Source: Candidatus Izemoplasmatales bacterium
Lineage (GTDB): Bacteria; Bacillota_I; Bacilli_A; Izemoplasmatales; Hujiaoplasmataceae
DNA length: 13,917 bases
Direction of reading: 5' to 3'
Assembly (NCBI GenBank): GCA_041649275.1
Contig: JBAZNL010000025.1
Location: forward strand, 1 to 13,917
Each line of letters opens with the position of its first letter. Position 1 is the stretch's first letter. The translations under genes were made by a program, and so were the position numbers. A model generated the notes under the pieces. That model worked only from the letters and a program-made list of their open reading frames with translations. It had not been told where the DNA came from and made no database searches. This document shows, one piece after another, positions 1-6,683 of this stretch.

Positions 1-1885
1 AGTTCTTCCGGTGGACGGCGATCCCGGCGCCCTTCGTGACGTAGCCGACGATGTCGTCGCCGAGCACCGGCGTGCAGCAGTGCGCGAGCTTCACGGACGG
101 GTTGGTGAGGCCTTCGACGACGATGTTCACGTCGTTGTGGACGGTGCGCGTCTTCTGCGCGCGCTTCGTTTCCGGGACCTTGTTGATGGCCTCGATCAGC
201 TGTTCCTCGGTGACGGCGTCGCGGCCGGTGAGGGCGTTGATCGCGCTGATCGGGGAGAGGATGTTCTTGCCGATCTCGTAATACATGTCCTCGACCGACT
301 TGACGCCCTTGAGTTCGAACAGCTTCGCGCAGGTCTCGTCGGAGAGCTCGATCTTGAGCCGGCGGGTGTCCAGTTCGGCCTCGAAGTCCTCCTTGCCCTT
401 CTCGACGAGATAGTCGCGCTTCTGCTTGTTCAGGAAGTTCTTGATCTTGGCGCGGGCGTTCGAGGTCTTGGCGATCTTGAGCCAGTTGTCGTTCGGGCCG
501 ACGGCGTTCTGCGAGGTCTTGATCTCGACCACGTCGCCGGTCTTGAGGGTGTATTCGAGCGGCACGATCTTGCCGTTCACGATCGCGCCGACGGTCTTCT
601 CGCCGAGCTTCGTGTGGATCCGGAAGGCGAAGTCGAGCGGCGTCGCCCCGGCGGTGAGGTCGATGATGTCGCCGTTCGGGGTGAAGACGTAGACGTTGGC
701 GTTCAGGATGTCGTCGGTGAAGATGTTCAGGATCTCCTCGTCGGAGTTGGACTCCTCGGTGTAGCGGATCAGCTCGGAGTACCAGCGCAGCTTCGAGGAG
801 ACGATGTCCTCGATGTTCTTCCTAGACGCGCCCTGGCCCTGCGACTCCTTGTACGCCCAGTGGGCGGCGACGCCCTTCTCGGCGATCTCGTCCATCTCCT
901 TGGTGCGGATCTGGATCTCGTAGATCTTGCCGTGGAAGACGACCGTCGTGTGGAGCGACTGGTACATGTTCGGCTTGGGCATCGCGATGTAGTCCTTGAA
1001 GCGTCCCGGGACCGGGACGAACTTGGAATGGACGATGCCGATCGCGCGGTAACAGTCCGAGATCGAATCGACGATGATGCGGAGCGCGAGCAGGTCGTTG
1101 ATGTCCTCGAACTCGAGGTTCTTCATCGTCATCTTGCGGTAGACCGAATAGATGTTCTTGATCCGGCCGTTGATCGTGAAATGGAAGTTCTCGCTCTCAA
1201 GCAGGCTCTCGAGCTCGGCATTCATCGCCCGGACGTCCGCCTCGCGGTTTCCCTTCTTGTCCTTGATCAGGTGCGCGATCTCGTCGTACTGGTCGGGATA
1301 GAGGTACTTGAAGGCGATGTCCTCGAGTTCGGCCTTGAGCCGGTACATGCCGAGGCGATGGGCGATCGGGGCGAAGATGTCGAGCGTCTCGCGGCTGATC
1401 CGAAGCTGCCGCTCCGAATCGAGGTGCGAGAGCGTCCGCATGTTGTTCAGGCGGTCGGCGAGCTTCACGAAGATGACGCGGATGTCCTTGGCCATCGCGA
1501 GCACCATCTTCTGATGGTTCTTCACCTGTTCCGACGCCTTCGAGCCTTCGTAATGGAGGAGGTGCAGCTTCGTCAGACCCTCGACGATGTCGGCGACGTC
1601 CTCGCCGAAGATCGCCTTCAGTTCCTCGAACGTCGTGTCGGTGTCCTCGAGCAGGTCGTGCATCAGGCCCGAGGCGATCGTGATCGGGTCGACCTGGTAC
1701 TCGGCGAGCGTGACGGCCACCTGGACCGGATGGACGATGTAGGGCTCGCCGGACTTGCGGAGCTGTCCGGCGTGCTTGTCATAGGCAAAATCGAACGCCC
1801 GGCGGATGAATCCGAGGTGTTCGGGATTGGTGAGATAATGGGAGACGGCGTCGCGGAGCGGCTGGAAGATCTCGTCTCGCGTCAC
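1..1885 (-). CDS. rel: Bifunctional (p)ppGpp synthetase/hydrolase, Rel/SpoT family (3' end cut by window)
   Basis: Makes (p)ppGpp from ATP and GDP/GTP and hydrolyses it, setting the stringent response. 628 residues are visible; the family is usually about 730-740, so the rest of the zinc-finger/RIS region and the ACT domain lie beyond the left edge. The HD hydrolase domain (about 25-200) has H52, MHDLLEDT (H76, D77) and D144 in LADRLNN. The synthetase domain (about 235-345) has D264, YQSLHT (308-313) and E323 in EIQIRT. These residues fall at almost the same numbers as in the Streptococcus Rel enzyme. RFKD (295-298) is the RXKD motif of bifunctional enzymes, not the EXDD of synthetase-only RelA, so both activities are predicted. 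TGS is about 398-457, and the Cys pair HCC is at 602-604. The start is GTG at 1885, with AGGAGG seven bases upstream. It lies 30 bp after apt, in the recJ-apt-rel operon. Confidence 0.97.
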   Translation of the reverse strand, partial: MTRDEIFQPLRDAVSHYLTNPEHLGFIRRAFDFAYDKHAGQLRKSGEPYIVHPVQVAVTLAEYQVDPITIASGLMHDLLEDTDTTFEELKAIFGEDVADIVEGLTKLHLLHYEGSKASEQVKNHQKMVLAMAKDIRVIFVKLADRLNNMRTLSHLDSERQLRISRETLDIFAPIAHRLGMYRLKAELEDIAFKYLYPDQYDEIAHLIKDKKGNREADVRAMNAELESLLESENFHFTINGRIKNIYSVYRKMTMKNLEFEDINDLLALRIIVDSISDCYRAIGIVHSKFVPVPGRFKDYIAMPKPNMYQSLHTTVVFHGKIYEIQIRTKEMDEIAEKGVAAHWAYKESQGQGASRKNIEDIVSSKLRWYSELIRYTEESNSDEEILNIFTDDILNANVYVFTPNGDIIDLTAGATPLDFAFRIHTKLGEKTVGAIVNGKIVPLEYTLKTGDVVEIKTSQNAVGPNDNWLKIAKTSNARAKIKNFLNKQKRDYLVEKGKEDFEAELDTRRLKIELSDETCAKLFELKGVKSVEDMYYEIGKNILSPISAINALTGRDAVTEEQLIEAINKVPETKRAQKTRTVHNDVNIVVEGLTNPSVKLAHCCTPVLGDDIVGYVTKGAGIAVHRKN

Positions 1886-1915
1886 AAGAACACCTCCTTC
1901 GGTCGATGTCTTCGG

Positions 1916-2428
1916 TCAGTAGGTGATGAGCGCCTTGACGGGCAGGCCCTTGAGCTTCGAACGGCCCTCGAGGTCGAGCAGTTCGACGAGGAACCCGAGA
2001 CCGACGACGATCCCGCCGGCCTCCTCGACGAGCCGGATCGTCGCGCCCATGGTCCCGCCGGTGGCGAGGAGGTCGTCGACGATGACGACCCGCTGGCCGG
2101 GTCTCACGGCGTCGGAATGCATGCACAGGGTGTTCTTCCCGTACTCGAGGTCGTAGTCGTAGGCGATCGTCCGGCGCGGCAGCTTGCCCGGCTTGCGCAC
2201 CGGGACGAAGCCGACCCTGGCGGCGTAGGCGACCGCGGAGCCGACGATGAAGCCGCGCGCGTCCGGACCGACGACGAGTTCGGCCTCCTTCTCGCGCACG
2301 AACGCGGCCAGTTCGTCGACGGCGGCGGAGAACGCCATGGCGTCGGCGATCAGCGGCGTGATGTCCTTGAACTGGATTCCCGGGATCGGGAAGTCGGGAA
2401 CGTTCTTGATGTAGTCTTCGTATCTCAT
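1916..2428 (-). CDS. apt: Adenine phosphoribosyltransferase
   Basis: Converts adenine and PRPP to AMP plus pyrophosphate in the cytoplasm (purine salvage). At 170 residues it has the standard family length. The PRPP-binding loop VVIVDDLLATGGT spans about 114-126. GPDARGF (about 54-60) is the base-side motif of Apt, and the N-terminal PDFPIPGIQFKDITPL is the family signature. The ATG at 2428 sits 4 bp after the recJ stop. Its Shine-Dalgarno (TTGGAGG) lies in the last recJ codons, so translation is probably coupled to recJ. Rel follows 30 bp downstream. Placing Apt between a nuclease and Rel is the usual Bacillota arrangement and links adenine salvage with nucleotide-alarmone control. Confidence 0.97.
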   Translation of the reverse strand: MRYEDYIKNVPDFPIPGIQFKDITPLIADAMAFSAAVDELAAFVREKEAELVVGPDARGFIVGSAVAYAARVGFVPVRKPGKLPRRTIAYDYDLEYGKNTLCMHSDAVRPGQRVVIVDDLLATGGTMGATIRLVEEAGGIVVGLGFLVELLDLEGRSKLKGLPVKALITY

Positions 2429-2432
2429 GGGG

Positions 2433-4535
2433 TCATGCCTCCAACGACGCGGTCAGTTCGCGTCGGATTTCGGTTTCGGTCATGCGGGTCAGGCGGGCGA
2501 TCTCGGCGGCGGCGCCGACGAGGTCGCGGTATCGTTCGGATTCGGTCAGGTTCCGTTTCGGCGCGTCGCGGCGGACGGCGACGGACGCGTCGTCGGCCTC
2601 GGCAAATCCGAGTTCGCAGAACGCGGCGAGGACCGCCTCGACGAGCCAGGCGGGCGCCCCGACCTGGGTGCGGAAGGCGTCCTTCTCCCAGCGGTCGCGC
2701 TTCTGGAGGACGCGGAACCAGGACGCAAGCCCCTCCTTCGACACGATCCGCGCCGTTTCGGCGGAATCGATCCCGAGGGCGAGCACGACGGTGCCGGGGG
2801 ATTGGCGCCGCAAGGCGACGGACAGCGGACGGTTGCGGTAGACGAAGCCGTCGTCGAGGACGACCGCCCCGGGTCCGTCGGCGAGATGCGGTACGGCTTC
2901 GAGATAGCTGGCGCGGTCGCGGTAGTCGAGCAGCTGGAAATGCCGGCATTCGAGGTCGCGGATCATGATCTGGATCGATTCGCGGTTCTTCCAGGAGTTG
3001 ATCGAGAGACCGCCGACGATCGACACGCGGTCGCCGGGAACGAGGTTGTAGTAGAGGTCGAGGTCGTTGAACACGACCGCCTCGACCTGCCGGATCCCGT
3101 CGGTGACGACGAACTTGGCGTGCTTCCCGGCCATCGTCTGCTTCGAGACGACGGACAAGTCGGAGAACAGGAAGGTGGCGGTGAAGAAGCTGTACTTCTC
3201 GAGCCGCTTCACGGTCGGAACCGAGATCGTCGAGAGTTTCACGGCCATGTCGTAGTCGAGCCGCGGCGGGACGCCTTCGGCGCCGGCGCCCCCGAGACGC
3301 TCGCGGAGCGCGGGGATGTTCTCCTCGGGAACCGTCAGGCCGGCCGCCTGCGAATGGCCGCCGTACTTGACGAGCAGGTCGGCGACGCCGTCGAGGAGCG
3401 TCAGCACGTTGTCGTCCCCGAAGGCGCGCATCGAGCCCTTCCCGACGCCGTCCTCGAGGTTGATGACGACCGTGGTCTTCTGGTACTTCTCGGCGATCTT
3501 CTGGGCGCAGATGCCGATGACGCCCTCGTGCAGGCCGCGCGCGGCGAGCACCTGGACGCGCTTCGTCGGATCGACGAGGCGCTCGCAGGCGACGTACGAC
3601 TCCTCGGTGAGGTCCTTGCGGAGGACGTGGCTCGCCTCGACCTCGCCGATCAGGCGGGAGACTTCCTCCTCGTCGTCGGAGACGAGCAGGCGGACGGCGT
3701 CGCGGGCTTTTCCGAGACGGCCGGAGCTGTTGATCTTGGGGGCGATCTTGAAGGCGATCGCGGTCTCGTTCACCTGGTCGAGGTGGGAGTACTGGAGAAG
3801 CTTCCGGAGACCCGGGATCCGCGTGTCCTTCAGCCGTTTCAGACCGAGGTTGACGAGCGCCTGGTTCTCGTCGTCGAGCGGCATCAGATCGGCGATCGTG
3901 CCGATCATGACGAGGTCGAGGAGGTCGTCGAGGTCGGATCCCGTGACCGCCGCGGCCAGCTTGTAGGCGACGGCGACGCCGGCGAGGTCCTTCCAGGGAT
4001 AGTCGGGCGAGAGTTTCGCGTGGACGATCGCGAGCGCCGCGGGGAGCGATCCCTTGGTCTCGTGGTGGTCGGTGACGATCGTGTCGATCCCGGCGGCGGA
4101 AAGGGCCGCGATCTCGCGGTCGCAGGAGACGCCGTTGTCGACGGTGACGACGAGGCCGACGCCCGCCTGGGCGATCGCGCCGACGGCGTTCATGTTGAGG
4201 CCGTAGCCCTCGCTGAAGCGGTCGGGGAGGTCCCAGTCGACGTTCGCCCCCGCCTTCCGCAGGGCGCGGTAGAGGACGCTGATGGCGGTGATCCCGTCGC
4301 AGTCGTAGTCGCCGTAGATCAGGATCTTCTCGTTTCGGCCGATCGCCGTCCGGATGCGGGCGACGGCGTCCTTCATTCCCGAGAGCCGGAAGGGGTCGTG
4401 AAGCGCCTCCTTGCCCATGCCGAAAAACCGGTCGGCATCGTCGATGCCCCGGTTCTTCAGGATGTGTTCGTAGATGCGCTCGTCGGGGACGATCCCGGGG
4501 ACGCGCGCATGCCAGGCGTATTTCGCTTTGAGCAC
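2433..4535 (-). CDS. recJ: Single-stranded-DNA-specific 5'-3' exonuclease RecJ
   Basis: Degrades single-stranded DNA 5' to 3' in recombinational repair and mismatch/base-excision repair. Seen in its 700 residues: DHH phosphoesterase motif I GDYDCDG (75-81), TVDNGVS (131-137), TDHHE (155-159), ADLMPL (215-220, with the metal-ligand Asp), NSSGRLG (269-275), and DHHA1 GGHSQAAG (392-399). An OB-fold follows at about 440-545, then a C-terminal domain (about 545-700) of the Bacillota type. All catalytic motifs are intact. It is somewhat shorter than Bacillus RecJ (nearly 790 residues). The start is GTG at 4535; an in-frame TGA nine bases upstream excludes a longer protein, and the N-terminus MLKAKYAW fits the family. 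The SD is GGTGAT at 4541-4546. First gene of recJ-apt-rel. Confidence 0.96.
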   Translation of the reverse strand: MLKAKYAWHARVPGIVPDERIYEHILKNRGIDDADRFFGMGKEALHDPFRLSGMKDAVARIRTAIGRNEKILIYGDYDCDGITAISVLYRALRKAGANVDWDLPDRFSEGYGLNMNAVGAIAQAGVGLVVTVDNGVSCDREIAALSAAGIDTIVTDHHETKGSLPAALAIVHAKLSPDYPWKDLAGVAVAYKLAAAVTGSDLDDLLDLVMIGTIADLMPLDDENQALVNLGLKRLKDTRIPGLRKLLQYSHLDQVNETAIAFKIAPKINSSGRLGKARDAVRLLVSDDEEEVSRLIGEVEASHVLRKDLTEESYVACERLVDPTKRVQVLAARGLHEGVIGICAQKIAEKYQKTTVVINLEDGVGKGSMRAFGDDNVLTLLDGVADLLVKYGGHSQAAGLTVPEENIPALRERLGGAGAEGVPPRLDYDMAVKLSTISVPTVKRLEKYSFFTATFLFSDLSVVSKQTMAGKHAKFVVTDGIRQVEAVVFNDLDLYYNLVPGDRVSIVGGLSINSWKNRESIQIMIRDLECRHFQLLDYRDRASYLEAVPHLADGPGAVVLDDGFVYRNRPLSVALRRQSPGTVVLALGIDSAETARIVSKEGLASWFRVLQKRDRWEKDAFRTQVGAPAWLVEAVLAAFCELGFAEADDASVAVRRDAPKRNLTESERYRDLVGAAAEIARLTRMTETEIRRELTASLEA

Positions 4536-4540
4536 CCTAA

Positions 4541-4546
4541 ATCACC
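4541..4546 (-). promoter_or_regulatory. Ribosome binding site of recJ (GGTGAT)
   Basis: GGTGAT pairs with the 3' terminal AUCACC of 16S rRNA, that is, the downstream half of AGGAGGTGAT. It ends 5 bases before the GTG start. It matters because no GGAGG core precedes this GTG, and the start would otherwise look unsupported. Confidence 0.6.
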
Positions 4547-4563
4547 ATTTTCCCAGACAACTT

Positions 4564-4592
4564 ATTATATCCAAATCGATCTCGATTGACTA
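4564..4592 (-). promoter_or_regulatory. Promoter of the recJ-apt-rel operon
   Basis: On the minus strand, -35 TAGTCA (4587-4592, 4/6 to TTGACA) and a perfect -10 TATAAT (4564-4569) are separated by exactly 17 bp. Transcription would start near 4557, giving a leader of about 22 nt before the recJ GTG. It is the only promoter in the window with a credible -35 and without a TG extension of the -10. No clear terminator separates it from the preceding nadC stop at 4611, so read-through from nadC is possible. Confidence 0.75.
4574..4587. repeat. Inverted repeat in the recJ promoter spacer (candidate operator)
   Basis: AATCGA-TC-TCGATT is a perfect 6 bp inverted repeat with a 2 bp centre. It fills most of the spacer between the -10 and -35 boxes and overlaps the edge of the -35. 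The position suits a repressor site. The match is short and the cognate protein is unknown. It could also be chance in an AT-rich spacer. Confidence 0.35.
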
Positions 4593-4610
4593 GTGGAATC
4601 GTACTTTTTC

Positions 4611-5432
4611 TCACTGGAAGCGAAGCGACACGTCGAGCGATTCGAACGAGTGCGTGAGCGCGCCGACGGAGATGTAGTCGACGCCCGTCGCGGCCACCTC
4701 GGGGATCCGGGAAAGGGTCATGTTCCCGCTCGCCTCGAGCTTCTTCCGTCCCGCGTTCAGACGCACGCATTCGGCCATCGCCGGCGTTCCCATGTTGTCG
4801 AGCATGACGATGTCGGCGGCGGTCGCGACCGCCTCGATGAACTGCGCGACGCTCTCGACCTCGACCTCGACCTTGATCGCGGCCGGGACCTTCGCCTTGA
4901 CGATCGCGACCGCGGCGGAGATCGAGCCGGCGGCCTTGATGTGGTTGTCCTTGATCATCGCCATGTCGGAGAGGCTCTGGCGGTGGTTCATCCCGCCGCC
5001 GTCGGCGACCGCCCGCTTCTCGAGGAAGCGCAGGGACGGCGTGGTCTTGCGGGTGTCGAGGATCCTGGCGTTCGTGCCCGCCGTCGCGGCGACGAACGCG
5101 GCCGTCTTGGTGGCGATCCCGCTCATCCGCTGGAGGAAGTTGAGCGCGATCCGTTCCGCCTTGAGGATCGAGGCGGTGCGGCCGAAGACGACGGCGACGA
5201 CGTCGCCCTTGAGGGCGCGTTCGCCGTTGTGCCTCTTCTCCTCGAAGATGGCGTCGGGATCGACGATCGAAAAGACGCGGCGGGCGACATCGATCCCGGA
5301 AATGACGCCGTCCTGCTTGGCGATGAAGTGCGCCTGCGCCGTCTGGTCGGTGAAGAGCGCGTCGGTGGTGACGTCGCCGTCCGGCATGTCTTCGCGGATG
5401 GCTTCGAGGATCAGTCTGTCGAGTCGTTCCAT
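4611..5432 (-). CDS. nadC: Nicotinate-nucleotide pyrophosphorylase (quinolinate phosphoribosyltransferase)
   Basis: Converts quinolinate and PRPP to nicotinate mononucleotide, CO2 and pyrophosphate, the point where de novo NAD synthesis joins the Preiss-Handler route. At 273 residues it is the normal length. Motifs seen: GDVTTD (19-24), ERIALNFLQRMSGIAT (93-108), DTRKTTP (126-132), EKRAVADGGGMNHR (138-151), KDNH (161-164), the EVEVE strand (189-193), DIVMLDN (207-213), LEASGN (232-237) and the C-terminal VGALTHS. The usual EASGG reads EASGN here, a minor change. The ATG at 5432 lies 4 bp after the stop of the upstream winged-helix gene, with GGAGG in that gene's last codons, so it is probably translationally coupled. 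nadA and nadB, the usual Bacillota partners, are not in the window. Confidence 0.96.
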   Translation of the reverse strand: MERLDRLILEAIREDMPDGDVTTDALFTDQTAQAHFIAKQDGVISGIDVARRVFSIVDPDAIFEEKRHNGERALKGDVVAVVFGRTASILKAERIALNFLQRMSGIATKTAAFVAATAGTNARILDTRKTTPSLRFLEKRAVADGGGMNHRQSLSDMAMIKDNHIKAAGSISAAVAIVKAKVPAAIKVEVEVESVAQFIEAVATAADIVMLDNMGTPAMAECVRLNAGRKKLEASGNMTLSRIPEVAATGVDYISVGALTHSFESLDVSLRFQ

Positions 5433-5436
5433 GGGG

Positions 5437-6525
5437 TCATCCCTCCAATTCCAGGTTGAGCTGCTTGATCGAGGTCTTCTTCGGTTCCTTCTTGTAGAGC
5501 TTGATCCACTTGGCGCTGCGACCGGTGCCGAGCGGGCGGATCTTGTGTTCCTCCTGCATCCTCTTCAGGGTGCGGTTGATGGTCGAGTCGGAGATCAGCG
5601 GGTGCTTCTGGCGGATGTCCTCCTTCGAGAACACCTCGGGGAGCTTGTCGATGGTGTTCTCGACGTAGTCGGACTTGCGGATCTCGAGCTTGGACTCGTA
5701 GTCGTAGTCGCGTGCGTTCTCGGCGAGGTCGACGTAGAGGTCGCGGTACAGCTGCAGGAACAGCCGGTGCAGGGGCATGATCTCGGCGAAGCCCTCGTTC
5801 CAGTTGAAGCGGGTGCGGTCGAGCGCCGCGCGGAACTCCTGGAGCCGGACGAAGAACTTTCCGAAGAACGGCACGTACCGCGCCGCCGCGAACAGGTCCT
5901 GCCGGCAGAGGATGTGATAGATCAGGATCGCGACGGCGTCGTGGTCGTCGTAGCGGTAGACGTCGAGGTTCATGTAGTCGACGACGAAGTTGAGGTAGAG
6001 GAAGGAGCGTTCGTGCTCGTTCTTCCGGAGGGCGGCCGCAAACTCGTTCATCAGCTGCTCGAGGACCTCGCGCTTCGACGAGGGTTCCGCCTGGAGGAGC
6101 GAATGCTTCGCCTTCTCGACCTTGCGGTAGCCGAGCTGATCGGCGGAAAAATACCCCGCATAGAGGAGCTTGACGAGGTCGTTGACCTCGGTCACGTTCA
6201 GCTTGAACGGCTCCCGCCCGGGATGATGGATGATCGAGAAGACGGTGACGATGTTCTTGTAGAGCTGTTCCGCCTTCGTCTTGGCCCGCGAGGACTCGAG
6301 CGAAAGCGACTTGAGCCGCGCCTCGGGGATCTTCAGGTCGGCGAAGAAGCACTTGTAGAAATGATAGGCCTCCTGGAGCGCCAGCTGCTTCGCGAGGAAC
6401 TCGAAGTCGGGCGAAAAGAGCGCCTGGTAGTAGTCGTTCTTCCCGATCTCGATGTAGAGTCTGAGCGAGGCCATGGTCACGTCCGACGGAACCTGGATCC
6501 GCGGGAGGTTGGCGATGCACTTCAT
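5437..6525 (-). CDS. Uncharacterised protein with C-terminal winged helix; possible degenerate Fic-fold protein
   Basis: Not recognised with certainty. From the preferred ATG at 6525 it has 362 residues, with no signal peptide or membrane segment. The N-terminal three quarters is helix-rich. Its middle (about 120-265) has the layout of Fic proteins: a GYRKVEKA-like stretch, a REVLEQLMNEF-like helix, then a central helix pair followed by a W-containing C-terminal helix. The catalytic Fic motif HPFxxGNGR is not present; the corresponding stretch reads roughly YMNLDVYRYDDHD. The last 75 residues look like a winged helix, with VFSKEDI, then SDSTINRTLKRMQEEHKI as recognition helix, then GTGRSAKW as wing. 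It sits 4 bp upstream of nadC under its own promoter. Inference: a cytoplasmic DNA-binding regulator, perhaps of nadC. A longer frame opens at 6543, but that ATG lies inside the -10 box. Gene reality is secure; function and the Fic assignment are tentative. Confidence 0.8.
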   Translation of the reverse strand: MKCIANLPRIQVPSDVTMASLRLYIEIGKNDYYQALFSPDFEFLAKQLALQEAYHFYKCFFADLKIPEARLKSLSLESSRAKTKAEQLYKNIVTVFSIIHHPGREPFKLNVTEVNDLVKLLYAGYFSADQLGYRKVEKAKHSLLQAEPSSKREVLEQLMNEFAAALRKNEHERSFLYLNFVVDYMNLDVYRYDDHDAVAILIYHILCRQDLFAAARYVPFFGKFFVRLQEFRAALDRTRFNWNEGFAEIMPLHRLFLQLYRDLYVDLAENARDYDYESKLEIRKSDYVENTIDKLPEVFSKEDIRQKHPLISDSTINRTLKRMQEEHKIRPLGTGRSAKWIKLYKKEPKKTSIKQLNLELEG

Positions 6526-6528
6526 ACG

Positions 6529-6534
6529 ATCACC
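6529..6534 (-). promoter_or_regulatory. Ribosome binding site GGTGAT deciding the start at 6525
   Basis: GGTGAT (within GGGGTGATCGT) ends 3 bases before the ATG at 6525, the right register for the 3' half of the anti-SD pairing. The in-frame ATG at 6543 has no such site and overlaps the promoter, so 6525 is the preferred start. Confidence 0.6.
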
Positions 6535-6541
6535 CCGCACC

Positions 6542-6550
6542 ATTATAGCA
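6542..6550 (-). promoter_or_regulatory. Extended -10 promoter of the winged-helix gene and nadC
   Basis: TGCTATAAT on the minus strand is a perfect TATAAT (6542-6547) with the TGn extension. No good -35 is found 16-18 bp upstream (TTTCAT-like only). Transcription would begin near 6535, leaving a leader of only about 10 nt before the ATG at 6525. Confidence 0.7.
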
Positions 6551-6570
6551 GAATCCGAAACGAAATGAAA

Positions 6571-6592
6571 CGATTATCGCGTCGAATCGATT
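6571..6592. repeat. Palindromic AT-rich elements upstream of the winged-helix gene promoter
   Basis: CGATTATCG (6571-6579, CGAT/ATCG around a central T) and AATCGATT (6585-6592) lie just upstream of where a -35 would sit. They also pair with each other as CGATT...AATCG. The ATCGA core resembles the inverted repeat in the recJ promoter. This could be a binding site for the adjacent winged-helix protein, but it is short and unproven. Confidence 0.3.
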
Positions 6593-6641
6593 GCATTTCG
6601 CATAAAATCATATTCAGAAACCTATCATTGAACCCGTTTTC

Positions 6642-6675
6642 ATGAAAAAGGACGGCCGAAGCCGTCCTTTTTCAT
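6642..6675 (-). terminator. Intrinsic terminator after the GLUG lipoprotein gene
   Basis: A perfect 15 bp inverted repeat has arms at 6642-6656 and 6661-6675. Read on the minus strand, the core is GGACGGC-TTCG-GCCGTCC followed by five T. The loop is a UUCG tetraloop closed by C-G, unusually stable as RNA. It begins 8 nt after the stop codon of the lipoprotein gene. The arms include the A and T runs, so it could in principle work in both directions, but no plus-strand gene enters it. Confidence 0.93.
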
Positions 6676-6683
6676 ATTCATCG

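Noticed and set aside
11..2968. Very long plus-strand open frame (985 codons) opposite rel, apt and part of recJ
   Set aside because: It is antisense to three clearly recognised conserved genes, its translation is low-complexity (Asp/Val/Leu/Arg-rich) with no motif, and no SD precedes it. GC-rich coding DNA commonly leaves such frames open on the other strand.
2427..4589. Plus-strand open frame of 720 codons opposite recJ
   Set aside because: Shadow of recJ with repetitive Asp/Val/Gly-rich translation and no family match.
4537..4770. Small minus-strand frame of 77 codons upstream of recJ
   Set aside because: It overlaps the 3' end of nadC in another frame, and its last part lies across the recJ promoter. 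The Arg-rich translation matches nothing.
5411..6520. Minus-strand frame of 369 codons largely overlapping the winged-helix gene
   Set aside because: Alternative frame of the same region with Arg/Pro/Ala-rich translation. The other frame has a balanced composition, promoter, SD and a winged-helix pattern.
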